A stretch of DNA of 64,000 nt from Selaginella moellendorffii (taxonomy: Eukaryota > Streptophyta > Lycopodiopsida > Selaginellales > Selaginellaceae), in assembly GCF_000143415.4 (NCBI RefSeq), contig NW_003314277.1, positions 803,878 through 867,877 on the forward strand, read 5' to 3'. Position numbers and translations under genes: made by a program. Positions 31,820 through 44,079 of this stretch are shown here, piece after piece. The notes under the pieces were generated by a model. It saw only the letters and a program-made list of their open reading frames with translations, ran no database searches and was not told where the DNA came from. Position 1 is the stretch's first letter; every line of letters begins with the position of its first letter.

Positions 31820-33708
31820 TTACGGAATGGGAGAGCTCCGGGTACGCATGAGACCAGTCGGACGGAACTCAGGCGGGGGACGCGGGAGCAATCCAATCGC
31901 CAGAATTCCGCCAAGAAGTGCTGCCGCAGCGGCCAAGAGGAAAGAAGGCATGTTTCCTCCGCCGAAGAGAGCATCCCAGGGACCGCTTCCCAACGAGATC
32001 ATCACCTACACAAGTTTCACACAATTAACGCTCTTCGTTCCTTCTTGGTTCGGCTTCGTTCGGACACTTACCTGAGGTAGCACGACTGCCAAGTTAAGTA
32101 CTCCCATGGACAAGCCTGTTTCATCAACGCGCGCAAAGCTCCTCAGGAGAAAATAAACACGGAAAGCGATCGAAAACGACAGTACCTTGACCACCACCGA
32201 TGGAGCTCGTAAATGTCGCGGTCAGAGCATAAGGGACGCTATACGTGACCTGCACAAAGGCGTGATGAAAGTTAAGAAGCTCTGTAACGGTCATCCCTCT
32301 CTCGTTTTACTCACTGCTAGAGGTGCTCCAAGCACAGCGAAAACGGCAAGTGCAGCGGCTCTCACGGACTTCGGAGGCTGCCTTGGTCCATCCCCGGAGG
32401 TCCTTTCAGCAGCAAGCGTTATGAGCACTGTGAGAGCGAAACATATCGACATAATCACGTTGGCGATCCCCCAGACATTGCTTGCTCCCATCCTCCGGCA
32501 AGATGGTTCTATCAAGAGCGAAGTCAATCCCAGGACCACTGAGTTGAGCATCAGACCGAGAGACCCCGTTCGAACACCCGTATCGTACAAATAAGCGAGC
32601 AGCCTGTTCGAGGAGTTCGGTTCTCCCCTGTAAACTTCCCGTCCCATCCAGTCCGTGTCGAAGAGTAGAAAAGGGAACCAGGCGAACCAGGTTAAGGCCG
32701 TCACCGCCATGATATACCACATTGGTCGTGGAAGTTCCTTAAACGTCCCCAGAAGTTCCCATATAAAAGCCTCCTGGACGGGCTCTTCTTCTTCCTCCTC
32801 CTCTTCCTCGTCATCCGGATTCACACGAGCTACCGAGGTGCTTGGAGTCGTCGCCGTCGTCGTCTTGCCGCTACCATTCTCCTGGTCTGGCAGCAAAGGC
32901 GTCTGCGGCGTTGTGATGCCAAACTTCTCTCCCGCTGTGAGAGGCAACCATGGAATCTCTGCCGCTGCAGTAACGCTCAGCGCTGTCGTAATGAGCAGTA
33001 TGATGATGTCCAGCAAAAACGCCGACTTGAGGTTGGCACACGGTAGCTCGCAGGCCTTCGTTTTCGTGAAAGGAAACAGGCTCGGCCAGCTGTTGTAGGA
33101 GCCTGCTGCAAATCCCAGAATGTTCCCGAGAGCAATGAAAAGCGAGAAGAACGCATTCGCTCGTCTCGTTCTCCGTTGATCCTTTCCTGCGAAACAAAAC
33201 CACACTGTAAGTTCTCACAAAGAAGATGGTATAGCTTGTCACCTGTGAAGTCGGCGAGGAGCGCTCTACAAGGCCCCTGGAGAGTGTTGTTGGCGAGATC
33301 GAGCAGCCAAAACCCGAGGATGAAGACCACGATGGCTCGCGGCCTAGACTTCCCCGAGTCGCCAAGCACGAAGCCCAAGTCCGCCGCGAAAGAGATGATC
33401 ACCACGGCGATGACGACGGACACCGCGCCGAGGAGGATGAAAGGCCTCCTCCTCCCATACTTGCTCTCGCAGTTGTCGCTGTAGTAGCCGACGATGGGCT
33501 GGACCAGCATTCCAGAGATCGGCCCACACAGCCATATGTAGCTCGCGAAAGTGTGAGGAATCCCGAGCTCCTGGACGTAAGGCGTGAGCAAAGAGAGCTG
33601 GAGCGCCCACCCAAACTGGACGCCGGCCGCGACACAAGCCACCCGAGCGAGCGATCGCAGTGGAACCCTGCTGCTCTTCAATCGCCTGGGGCTCCTGGGG
33701 AGATCCAT
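31820..33708 (-). CDS. Sucrose transporter (SUT/SUC, MFS GPH family)
   Basis: Five exons on the minus strand: 33,708-33,243, 33,186-32,315, 32,249-32,186, 32,115-32,072 and 32,005-31,820. Splice phases agree and give 543 aa; an upstream in-frame ATG at 33,744 would add 12 residues. The N-terminal half has [37 protein letters not shown] and the MFS loop [29 protein letters not shown] follows, and the C-terminal half has [16 protein letters not shown] and [18 protein letters not shown]; all are SUT signatures. It is a proton-coupled sucrose importer with 12 membrane helices, in plasma membrane or vacuole. The central cytoplasmic loop carries Asp-Asp followed by nine Glu. All transporter motifs are present. 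Confidence 0.93.
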
Positions 33709-35083
33709 GCCGCGGCAGCCCTGGCGATCACACAAGCCAATCAATCCATGAGCTCCCTGGCCGATATTTCACGATCGCCCATCGCTACTTCGCGATCGCG
33801 CTATATTTCCAAACCTCAATTCACCGCATGGAAGAAATGCGGAGCTGGATCGTCGCTGGAGCTCCCGCCGCGATGTGGATGGCGGCCGAAGTACTAGGGC
33901 AGGGTTTGGAACACACATGCAATGACGTGGCAGGCCAGGTCATTGACACGTCATCATGCCCTAACTAATCAGCTTTCGTCTCCTTCCCCTCCCGCTAGTT
34001 TTTGACCTAAATTCCGGCATTGGATCACTCGCGAGTGGAGGATTGATCCTTCTTTGGTTTATAATTTTTCTCGATTTTGGTTCTATTTCTGTTCCTTGGA
34101 TCCTGACTGAGCAACGTGTTGTCACGTTAGCCTGCGTCGCTCTCAAACTTTGTGTAGAATCCCAGCATTGGGGCCTCTTTCTTGCGATATCTTACCGGCA
34201 GCACCTATCGATCTAGCAGTCCTCGCCCAATTTTGATGAAGTGGGCTCGACCTGGTTGATCGCGTCCTTCGTTTCCATGGATTCTTATGGCCCAGAACGA
34301 TGCCCGAATATTTACCCCGCCCGTGGATATTCCTCGGATATGCTTCGGCGTTCACATGGTTTTACCAAACTAGAATCTGACACAGGGAAAAAGATAAAAA
34401 GGAGAGAGGGAGGGAGAGAGAGAGAGAGAGAGAGCTCTTGAGCTCTTCATTGCATTGATTCTTCGATCGAATCCTCAAGAACACTGGAGTGACTAGTTTG
34501 ATCTCTCGAAGGGCGCTGGAAAAACTTAAAGAGTGAATCTCGAGTGATGGGTTGTCTAGAAATCCAGGTTTTGTAGATACCCTCCACATTTTTTCGCTGT
34601 TTTATACTTTTTTTTTCTCTCTTTTCCAGAGTGTGCATTGTCCTCTTGCTCCAGAGCTCAGTGAGTGAGTGAGTGTGTGAGTGGTTTGCCTTTTTCTTGT
34701 TCTTGAGTCGGCCCTGTTTTCTCGCTGGTTTAGTCCACTCCACCACTCCAGAGTTACTCCTTCCGGTGATTTGGGGAATTTCTTCTGGCCACCACAATCT
34801 TGTGTTCTTTGGAGCGATGGTGGAATTGGAAGCTTGGAGGAGCTTGGCCGGAGCTTTCTCTGGATTCCGTGAGAGATAAGGTACCTACATTGGGTTTTTT
34901 GGTCGAGTTTCTCCCCCGGATCAAAGACGATCACACGGACATGGAGGGACTTTTCTCGTTTCCAGATCTGTGTGGGAGCTCCATTGATTCGCCCTTGAAT
35001 CTTTCCACGCGGCTCGTTAAGTTGACTGTGCCATCCACAGGTCTTGGGCTTCATTGCATATAGTACTGTTCTACTGGATAGCC
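33709..35083. other. Divergent promoter region and leader of the coiled-coil gene
   Basis: Contains the SUT promoter on the left and the 5' leader of the plus-strand coiled-coil gene on the right. A GA dinucleotide run lies at about 34,401-34,434. A likely leader with splice-like sites (AGATAAG|GTACC near 34,880; CATCCACAG near 35,040) suggests an intron-containing 5'UTR. No protein gene is seen. Confidence 0.4.
33923..33953. promoter_or_regulatory. Paired inverted ACGT boxes upstream of SUT
   Basis: TGACGTGG (33,923) and CACGTCA (33,947) are inverted copies spaced by about 17 bp, some 215 bp upstream of the SUT start. TGACGTG/CACGTCA cores are bZIP (TGA/ABF-type) binding words in plants. 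Function is inferred from the motif only. Confidence 0.4.
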
Positions 35084-36919
35084 ATGGGATCAGAAGAACA
35101 GGAGGGAATTCCCATGGAAGAAAATGGTCACGCTCAAGTTTCGCAAGAACACCAAGTAGTTCCAGTGTCCACTCCGGAAGAAATTGTCGAGCGAAGCATC
35201 CAAGTCCAAGCGGTAGAAAACCAAACAGCGCCATCCTCTTCGTCTTCATCCTCGTCGATCTCCTCTTCGGTTCCAGCTGAAAGGTTGGTTTTTTTCTTCT
35301 TTTTTTCTCTATTTTGTACCATGAGCTTATAAGTTTCAGGAAGGTTTCCACCGAAGAGTCTACTGCTATTATTGAATCTCTTAGAGCCAGGCTCTTGTCC
35401 GAGAGAAACTCTTCCAGAGCTGCGAAGCAACACGTCCAACAACTTACGAAAAAGGTGGAAGTTTTTCTCTCTTTTTTTCTTGTGCTGTGTTCTTATATTC
35501 GAGCTCACGGGTTTTCTCGCAGGTGAAAGAGTTGGAACGAAGCCTGGAAGCCGAGATCCATCACCGAAAGAGATGCGAGGACGTGATCCAAGAGCTACTG
35601 CTCAAGCTGGACGAGGCCGGAGTGAAGCTGGCCCCGGAAAACTCCAACTCAGCCAGCGACGATGCACAACTAGACGATGACGACGAGGAGCAAGCAACCG
35701 CATCCAAGAAATCCAAGCCAAACTGGATCGGCGTCGCCAAGCGACACTACTCGGACATGGAAGGTGATACGATCGAGCAAAGCAGCCCCTCGGAATCGCC
35801 AGTCTCGGACTCTTCGCTCGTCCCAAGACGAGTGGGAAGATCATGTCGAACTCTCCGAAGGAAGGAAGCATGGTATTCCAAACTCTCTTTCACTTTTCCT
35901 TGCCTGGTTTTCTATGATCCTATCCTTCTATTGTTCCAGGGAACTTGGAGTTGACGAACAAGTGAAAAACTCCTGGACGAAAGTTGGAGCCGACGTTGTC
36001 GAGCTTGCGAAGATCCGGGAGGTGGCGGGGAGCGAGAGTGGATGGCTGGCCCGTGTCATGGATCTGTTTGAGAGCAAATCTTGGAGTGGAGAACAGCTCG
36101 TTTTCGACAAAGTTGATCAGCAGCAGCAAGAGATTTCCACTGCGTCTCCGGAAAGCGATGGCAGCAGTAGCAGTAGCAGCAGCAGCAGCAGCGGCAGCAG
36201 CGTTGTTGGTATGGAGGCCAGCGCCACGAACGTCAAGAACAGCGGGATTTCTGGCGAGAACTTTAATGCTCCTCACGATCACGACCCGAGTGACGGTGGA
36301 CTCCAGGTACTTTGTGTCGTTTGCTACTGCCAAGTTTGTACGATGCCCTTGTTTTCATTGTCAGGCTGTTACCACCAACAACGCGGGATCGAGCGGAGAA
36401 ATCATTCAAACTTCTCCCGAAGTTCACGAAGAACAAGCTTGCATGGGAGGAGAAGAAGCAGCGGTTTCTTGTAGCCAACAGGAGCCACCGGTTTCCACCG
36501 AAGAAACGCTCAAGGTTTCGGAGAGTTTAGAATCTGGGGTGAGATCACAGGGAAACGAGGCTAGAAATCTTCAGACAGGAGAGCAAAGCTCTACGCAATC
36601 TTCGTCTTCAAATGGTTTCGGCGCTCCTGGTAACACCAGCGTGGAAGACATTCTAAGAGCTTTAAGGATTGCCAAGAACCAAGTTTTAGCGGTAGCAGGG
36701 AAGCATGGAGGCTTTGTTCAAAGTGGTGGTGGCGCAGAGTTTCCGACGAGCATTGCTTCTTACAATGTGGAGTGGCAGCCGAGAGGTGAGAGTGGGGGCA
36801 ATGGGTTTGTGGTAACCAGACCTCTAGCTCGGTTTGTTCATGCTGCTGCTCCCCAAGGCTACCATCAGCAGCACCACCACATGAATTTCGAAGCTCATAA
36901 TGTCTTGTCAAATAGGTGA
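35084..36919 (+). CDS. Coiled-coil protein with serine-rich segments, unknown function
   Basis: Five exons (35,084-35,283, 35,340-35,454, 35,523-35,872, 35,940-36,306 and 36,365-36,919) keep frame for 528 aa. After a Gln/Ser-rich N-terminus comes a charged heptad stretch (ESLRARLLSERNSSRAAKQ, then VKELERSLEAEIHHRKRCED) predicted to form a coiled coil at about residues 75-135. An acidic/Ser-rich linker follows (DDDDEE), then WLARVMDLFESKSW, a poly-Ser tract encoded by AGC repeats near 36,160-36,205, and a conserved-looking segment SVEDILRALRIAKNQVLAV. The RLLSERxxSRxAxQ word is one I associate with uncharacterised plant coiled-coil proteins; no function is claimed. No membrane or signal sequence is seen. 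Confidence 0.8.
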
Positions 36920-37794
36920 GGCTCGCCACTGCCATGTTTTAGAAGTAGAACTCATCTCAATGGATAATTGAAAGATTGTACTTGGGTTTAAAGTTTAGGG
37001 TTTAAAAATATAGTTTGCATTTTGGCTCTTCAGCAAGTTTATGTATCACTTAATTTTCTTGTATTTTATTTTTGGTTTGCTTAAGCGAAGGGGGTAATGA
37101 ACATACCTAGAATGTGCTTGGATATTTTAAGATATTCTACCATTTAACGGTATTTATAAACATGTTTATAATTTATAAAATTCTTAAACCCTTTCTAGTA
37201 TATTCTTTTTTATTTACAATAAGATTAATCTTGTGTTTATAAATTATTATAATATAAACTTTATTTGATCAATTAGATTAATAAGTAAAAATAAAACTAC
37301 CATTAAGCAAACCAAGTGTTGCTACATACAATGCATAGCAATTTTTTAAGGAAATGCTACCAGCATTAAATGAAGAAAAAAGAAATAAAAATAGTTTTAA
37401 ATGAGAAAATTCAATAAATATATTCTAACACAGTGAATTTCTTAAAATCTATTGGAAATGAGTTTATTAGTGTGGATAATATGGTTTAAATCATATAACT
37501 AACAAGTTTTAATATCAAATTCATCCTCACATTGCCATGAAACAGCATGCTCCTGAGAAATCAAAGCGATCAAACCAAGCCAGTATTGCAGCGCATTCCA
37601 GCAGATTGCATTCCTTCCAGTGATCCGATCAAAGCACTGTTCCGCACTCTTGGCCTTGCCAATCTTCTATAAACCACAACGATCGGTGCCATGTGGTACC
37701 CTTCACATGGATCAGCCCTGTCTTGAGCTGTTCGCTCCACCCTTGGTATTAGAGAAGCAAAGCCTACAATCCAATTGGTTCTTTAAAAGGTGAT
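36920..37794. other. AT-rich intergenic
   Basis: 3' flank of the coiled-coil gene followed by AT-rich sequence without coding frames or recognisable repeats; the fresh gene-like base composition ends here. Confidence 0.5.
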
Positions 37795-38600
37795 AGTTCC
37801 ATTGCCGAATCGCTGGAAGCAGTTATGAATTTGGTGGGAATTCACCCTCACACAGGAAGAAGGGTTGTCTCATGAGTAAGCCCTCTCCACAAGTTTTTAA
37901 AGGCAGGAGAATTCATTATATTTCATGAAATTCCACAATTTCAGAAAAGTTCAAGCTTCCTTCTTTCAACAGGGATGGTCAGATAAACAAAAATCAGGTT
38001 GGCTCTCCAGTCTCTTCATAGCCAACAAGGTCAATGGGTGGTCTACATACAGCATGAATATTTGCAATGACAACTTGGCCAACACATGTGGAATGCTAAT
38101 AATGAGGAACTCTAGGATCATCTGTGTAGATATGAGCTAGGCTTGGATTGGCTAGACCTCAAGTTTGAAGAAAGATTCTTAAGCCTTGATAGTTATCATC
38201 TTATGCTCAAAATTCGGATAAAGAAGCAGAAGGAATCTAAGATAGTGTGGGTTTATACAGATGTTTAACTGTAGTGTAGCTAAGGCCTTCAATGCTTCAA
38301 GATTGGCAGTTGTGAGATTATTTCTTAGATGGACTAAAGAAATACTTGTTCATGAGGATGGAGAATCAATTTCCTAAGATGTTGTAAGGGGTGCTTAAGA
38401 GTTGGCGGTCAAAGAGTTGTTCAAGTAGGCAAATACATTATAGGATTTCATTCCTGCAATGAAATCTAAAGCTAAAGGTAGGAAGGGTAGATCATCAAAT
38501 GGCAACTTTTGGGAAGAAGCTAGTAAATTGAGCATTTGGGGAAGCTAAAGAGTTAGAAATACTTTTGATGCAAAAGAGATGATCACTAGGCCAAGAATTA
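37795..38600. repeat. Dispersed repeat R, copy 1 (uninterrupted)
   Basis: Collinear with 49,815-50,580 plus 60,293-60,420. Shared words include TCATTATATTTCA, AGAAAAGTTCAAGCTTCC, TTCATAGCCAACAAGGT and GGTAGGAAGGGTAGATCATC. No protein recognised. It shows the structure of the site before the 50-60 kb element inserted (ATGGCAACTTTTGGGAAG at about 38,501). Confidence 0.85.
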
Positions 38601-38639
38601 TCTTTTGAATCATAAAGGATTTTAATGTTGCTTCATGCT

Positions 38640-38817
38640 TTTATCCTTCACTCTGTGGGCTGCATGGAGTTTAATTCTGTTCCTTCGTTTAGTGGTTTAA
38701 GGCCCTAAAACTTGGGTTCTACTTTGTTACCCTTGGACATGGGGGTTTAGGTTTTATTCCATGATAATCCTATGATAAATCATTATAGGGTAAAAGGTGA
38801 AAATTACATGTAATACA
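38640..38817 (+). repeat. Decayed LTR fragment of the 50-60 kb family
   Basis: Matches the last part of the LTR that ends at 54,147/60,292 (CCTTCGTTTAGTGG..., GGGTTTAGG, ...TAATACA) with many C-to-T and G-to-A changes. It is followed directly by a copy of another repeat. Confidence 0.75.
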
Positions 38818-38839
38818 ATTTTCATCCCAAAGTTGAGGC

Positions 38840-39430
38840 ATTCACTAGCCTTGAATGTGATTTTAAAGTTATACTTTACATTTGATCCTAGTACTCCACT
38901 CATTTTACATTCAAAAGTACCACCAAAGTATCAACCTCTTATGCTAAGGCTATATTCATCCTTACTATCTCATTAGTAGCCTATATCTCTTTAATATTAA
39001 ACCTTCGATTCATGAGTACTTATATTATTGAGCTTTTATAGTTCTTAATTTGACCTTTGTTAATATATGGTTATATTTAGTCCATAATGTTGAAGTCCCT
39101 TTTTGTCCACAATAATGCTCAAAGGCTTCAATTTAGTCTTGATCTCGATTTTTGACTCCACTCTAGATCTAGTCTTGGACTTAATCTTAAACTTGGTTTC
39201 AGATTTAATTTCAATGTCAATCCTTCTTTTGTCCCTTTTTAGTTGATTGCTTATGTTTGTTCCTTAAGCATTTTTTTGGGAGTTTCATTCCCACTCTTGA
39301 TTTATCAAGTTTGAGCTTTTGGTTTAAATGTGTTACATTTATTACACTTCTGCTTTAACCATTACCACATGACACACTTTCAGCTCTATTTTTGGGATTT
39401 AGGGATTTATATCCTACAAAAGTGTGTTTC
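38840..39430. repeat. C-to-T-decayed copy of the 18.1-19.9 kb repeat
   Basis: Same order of landmarks as 18,215-19,870 but shorter: ACTCAAAGGTACCACC-like start, a relic of the CGGACT tandem array (39,135-39,215) and the TTGGGAGTTTCATTCCC segment near the end. Nearly every CG of the fresher copy appears as TG or CA. Confidence 0.8.
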
Positions 39431-39659
39431 TTTTAGTGTCTTGAATACCTTAGAGTGAGTATGTTTGGAAATCCTATATCAACATTTGTAATGCACTATG
39501 AGGCTAGGTCATATACACACACTTATTTCACTTCATGAGGTTGAAATTGGCAAGGAGTGAGTGAGTAGGCTATGTTGGCAAAAGATCAAAGAAGCATTTG
39601 CACCCTTCTAAGACGGTACAAAAATCTATTCAAGATGGTAATTTGTATTATTTTTGTTT

Positions 39660-39965
39660 TACTATAGCATGAATGATTATAATGACACTCTAAATCTGTA
39701 GGATGCATTGCTTCACCTATATCTGAATACAAAAATTCAGAAAACACTAAGCCTTTTGGAGTTGCACCTAATCCATAGGGTTAAAAGAGAACCAAAACAA
39801 TGGTATTTGTTCATATGGACCATTTTAGCTTCATTTCTGTTCAAGGTAAGGGAACTTTTTGATAAAAAATTTATCCGATCTGAATGGTTCAATTCCAGAA
39901 GTGGATAAATAGGGAGATTACAAAGATGGCAAATACTAAATTTGTTAGAACATCTGATAGCCAAG
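39660..39965 (+). pseudogene. Inverted, decayed copy of part of the ParB-like gene
   Basis: Reverse-complement similarity to about 4,270-4,610: ACACTCTAAATCTGTAGGAT, AAACACTAAGCCTTTTGGAG, AAAAGAGAACCAAAACA and GATCTGAATGGTTC. Its frame (HLYLNTKIQKTLSLLELHL) runs through the point where the 4.5 kb gene changes frame. Confidence 0.75.
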
Positions 39966-42559
39966 AAAAAGAGTTATGGAAAGTTTTCTATTTTTATTAA
40001 TTTGGGAAACTCTACTAAATCTGAGATTTAAGGAAGTTTCATTAAGTTTCAGCTAAGCTTTTTAACTAAAACTCTACTCTCTTAGATCTTTCCAAAGCAT
40101 AACAAATATTAAGAATAAAATATAAATTATTGTCAATTTAATATCCATTTAATAGCCTTTTGGAAATGCCTATTTTGTATTGAGTGGAACAGCCAGTCAC
40201 TATATTCATATATAAAAATAAATAAAATTACAAAAATATTCATGGATTATTTTATAATCTATTACTTCTAATTAAGATATTAAAGATTTTTAGAATTAAT
40301 GTAACAATGATTTACTTATAAGAAAAATCACTATCAACTAAATAGTTTTATTCATTTAAAGTATAATTATTTTACTTCATAATTTTACATCACCTGTTAA
40401 AAATAATTAATTATAGAATGAATGTATTTCAAAAAAAATTACCCAATTTCTAATTTTAAATTATGTCCTACACCTTCAATAAAAAACTTTGGATGAGTAA
40501 CTATATGTGTATATATTTTACAAAACCAAAAAAAGATAATACTTCTAATTTGATGCTATTTTTAGATTCAATTCTCATTTATTTATCCACCACTTTATAT
40601 ATTGTTGTTTGTTTGGTTGATTATGTGGACCATATAGTATATATCATTGAATTTTGACTTGTGTAATAGCATATATAAGTTTTTGATTTTCCACACATCT
40701 TCCTAACCATATTGGATATATATTATCTCTTGGACTTACAAATATATAATATCCTTCAGTAATTTTAGAGATGATAAAACATTTTTGACGTTGTTGATTT
40801 TTTTATCAACATAATAATTATCTGGTATATCAAGTTCATTATTCTCATTATATGAATCTTTTTTTTTTTAATCTCTCTTCGTGAATATAGCCAAAATCCT
40901 TTTAGTAGTCTTGAATTAACTATTGAAGGAGTTGATGGTGTATTGACTTCTTTTTTCCAATAATTAAGCACAGGCTCTATTTTGATAGTATAACCATTAA
41001 TATAATGCCTTTTTGTGGAAATCATTTTATCTATTATATTTTGTAATCCTAGTATAACTAATGGATCAACCATAGTTACAGGTAATAGATTCTTGATGAA
41101 AAACTCACATTTTATATTGCATAACTGGAAAATTACCTCTCATAGAAAAGTGAAATTATAATGTTTTAGAATGTCTTTGAAGCTCATTTGCACAATCATT
41201 AACCATTCACAAAACTTTTAAAATCTGGCACTTCTGTTATTAAATATCTTTCAAGCCCATTAAAAATGCAAATTTGCAGTTGATGTAACATATATGGGAA
41301 TGTTAAACATATTTTATGCTAAAGTGAATCTAAAACATGACTTAATAAAGCATCAATATCCTCATACGTATGCCCCACTATTAGAAAACTAATAGTGATT
41401 GTATCGAAACATCCATGAGCTACAAGTAGGGATAAATATGTAAATAACCATCAATTTTTGTTTTCTGATCCACAATTATCAAGTATTAATAAAAGATTTG
41501 GTGGTAAAATTGGTAAACTAATAGTTGTGACTATTGAAGCAGTGCACAAGGTTTCATGCACTTTTAAATTTGAAGCTAAAGTAAAAGTATTTGGAATATT
41601 TAAAGATTTTGACTCTTTTTGAAATTGATGAGTAATAACTGCTTTGTTATCAAGTAAAGCATTGCAACTCTTGCCCTTTTATAATTATTCCTTTTTCTCC
41701 ATGCTTTAAATGTAGTAGAAGTTTTGATAATAAACCAATTGTTAAGTTTGGATCACCAGGCCATTGTGGAACAAAAAAATGACAAAATTTATAAATCACA
41801 TCCAAATGTAATCATTGTAAAGCATACTAGCTTTTTTAAATGCAATAAGTGTCAGCTTATAAAGTAAGGTTTACAAGCTGCAAAATTAGAGCATGAGAAA
41901 CAATATTACGCTATCAGATGAGATAATTATATGCTTAGTTCTAGGATAGAACCATACCAAAATCTATATCAAAGCTTTTTGAATGTATTATAGCATGGAA
42001 AAAAACTTTTAAAATAAATTCTTGACAGTTTTTCCAACATGAATTCCATATTGCTCATTATAAGCCGTAAAATTATATATGTTTATTATGTACCTTTGAG
42101 AGCACTAATCAAGAGTCTTTTCTTATATGTGCCTTAGCTAGTGATTGTTGCTTATGTTTTGGAACTGGACCCTTAACTTTAAATTTCTTTGAGATTTATT
42201 AATAAATCTATATTATCTATTTGTATTTAATGATTCTCTAGATGCTGGTTCCTTTTCTTCTCCCAAGAATGTAACATTTGAAAATGGCCAATGAACTAAT
42301 TGTCCACAACTTAATATTTCAGACGGTAATATCTGAGTAATAACAACTCCCAAGTCAAAGTGACCAAGTACATAATCACTAACTGCATCACTTGGATCTA
42401 CTAATATATTTATCCCCAAAGCAATATGTAAACCATTGTGTGAAAGTTGAACAAAAACACCAATCTATATTTTTCTTGAGTATACCCATGTTGGAATCAC
42501 ACTTTTTCTTGAGTATAAGAAGCTAAAATGTCTAAATATAATTATTATAAATATAAAAA
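39966..42559. other. AT-rich decayed region
   Basis: Very AT-rich with only short frames, the longest a 102-codon minus-strand frame at 40,765-41,073 rich in Ile/Lys and without recognisable motifs. The texture (long runs of A/T, scattered stops) suggests old, methylation-decayed transposon sequence. No family is assigned. Confidence 0.4.
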
Positions 42560-43060
42560 AGATACTTACTTTTTTATATTGAGTTTGAAGGCCATGCATT
42601 GGCCATAAAACATGATGCCCCAACTTTCATGTTCTTTATAGTATTATTAACAACTATCTTTGTGATTGAAACATAAACTTTATGTTATGCAAGCAATTCA
42701 TTATGAAATATTTTGCTACTATCCAAAGAAATAATAACGGATTCTGCAATTTTAGTATTGTCTACTAAAAGATTGCATTTGTCACCCTCTTTCCAAAGAT
42801 CTATTAACAAAACTTTAATAACTAAAATTTTTATTCTTTTTTGTCAATATTTTTTTATGGGTTTGAACTTGAAGTGATTGTAATAGCCATGATATAAAGC
42901 TTTCAGCTTCTAAATCATTTACCAATTTATCAATTAAAAATTTCTTTATACAAACATAAGTATTTCCTTCACCAAGTGGTAAATTATGGACAATTCTTCT
43001 ACTATCCATTGAGATAATAACACCTTCTACTATTGTACATCTCCTTTAAGTATGTTACAT
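42560..43060 (-). pseudogene. Two decayed tandem copies of a transposon-associated domain
   Basis: Minus-strand frames near 42,800-42,580 (WKEGDKCNLLV, KVYVSITKIVV and FMANAWPSNSI) and 43,060-42,815 (VIISMDSRRIVHNLPLGEG and TYVCIKKFLIDKL) align to each other. The pattern, ending in a WPSN word, resembles a domain found with plant En/Spm (CACTA) transposase proteins. Stops interrupt both. The family call is tentative. Confidence 0.35.
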
Positions 43061-43129
43061 TTGTCTCCCTCATTTAAAGTCACTCATATATATACAAAAA
43101 AGACTAAAAACATGTATTATTATCCATGT

Positions 43130-43365
43130 AGTTTAATAATGAATTAGGATAATATGTCCATAAAATGGATGAGTGGTAATTAAAGTTAAAGTGCATGAGC
43201 ACTCACGGAGCACAAATGGAATGCAAGCTTAGGGAAACATACACTGTTATCTATGTATAAAATGCCGAGTGGTTTAGTACAATATGAATTAGGATAATAA
43301 AGTCCATAAAATGGTAATTAAAGTTAACAAAATGGAATGTAAGCTCACATGATGACATTTATGTA
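43130..43365. repeat. Imperfect tandem duplication
   Basis: About 100 bp (GAATTAGGATAATA...GTCCATAAAATGG...GGTAATTAAAGTTAA...AATGGAATGYAAGCT) occurs at about 43,142-43,232 and again at 43,286-43,351. Confidence 0.75.
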
Positions 43366-44044
43366 GTTTACTATTAGGATTGCATGACATGCCTTAAAAT
43401 CAGAACTACTAAGCTCTAATTTTACTATAGCTCACACTAAAAAACGTAACTGCATGAGACAAGTGCGTGAGGCTGGCGCTTCTGGGGGACATGGGCAAGA
43501 ATGAGAGAATGAGGCTAGAGACTGACAGGTCTAAGCTGAGCGTAAGAATACATGGATAGGGTTGGGAGAGAGGTGGGCAAAAAGAGCTGGCCAGGGTGAG
43601 AGAGGGATGCAAGCACCCTGCACCTACCTAGGGAATGCAAGAGAAAAAGGAGAGAACTTACTTCTTGCTCCTCACTTCTGAGCAACACACAGCCCACCCA
43701 GAAAACAGGGAAGGGAAAGCAATCTGTTTCACCAAGAACTAGGTAGTCAGGTACACAGCTCTGCGATCACGCCATTGCTTCTGTCACTCCTCCATCAAGA
43801 ATATCTCTGGTGCTGTGCCTCTGGGAGCGTGTTCTCACCGCCTCCTGCTCACCGATTTCAGACAGGTACTGCATTTGCTTCAGGGGCCACAGAATCAGCT
43901 GGAAATGACACTGCTCATACTATGATTCATGGGTGCTGCCAGGAGTTCGGGCTGGGATGGAGGCGGAAACAGTCGAACAGCGACAGCCTTGACGACTGGC
44001 TTGCTTGTCCTCGGATGGATGAAGGAGACCATCAAGGACAAGGG

Positions 44045-44079
<35 letters not shown>

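Noticed and set aside
34401-34434. GA dinucleotide run upstream of the coiled-coil gene
   Set aside because: Ordinary microsatellite; no regulatory claim can be supported.
37925-38140. 71-codon frame in repeat R, partly matched at 50,076-50,258
   Set aside because: Similarity is due to the repeat; the frame is not maintained between copies.
44047-44075. TC dinucleotide run
   Set aside because: Ordinary microsatellite.
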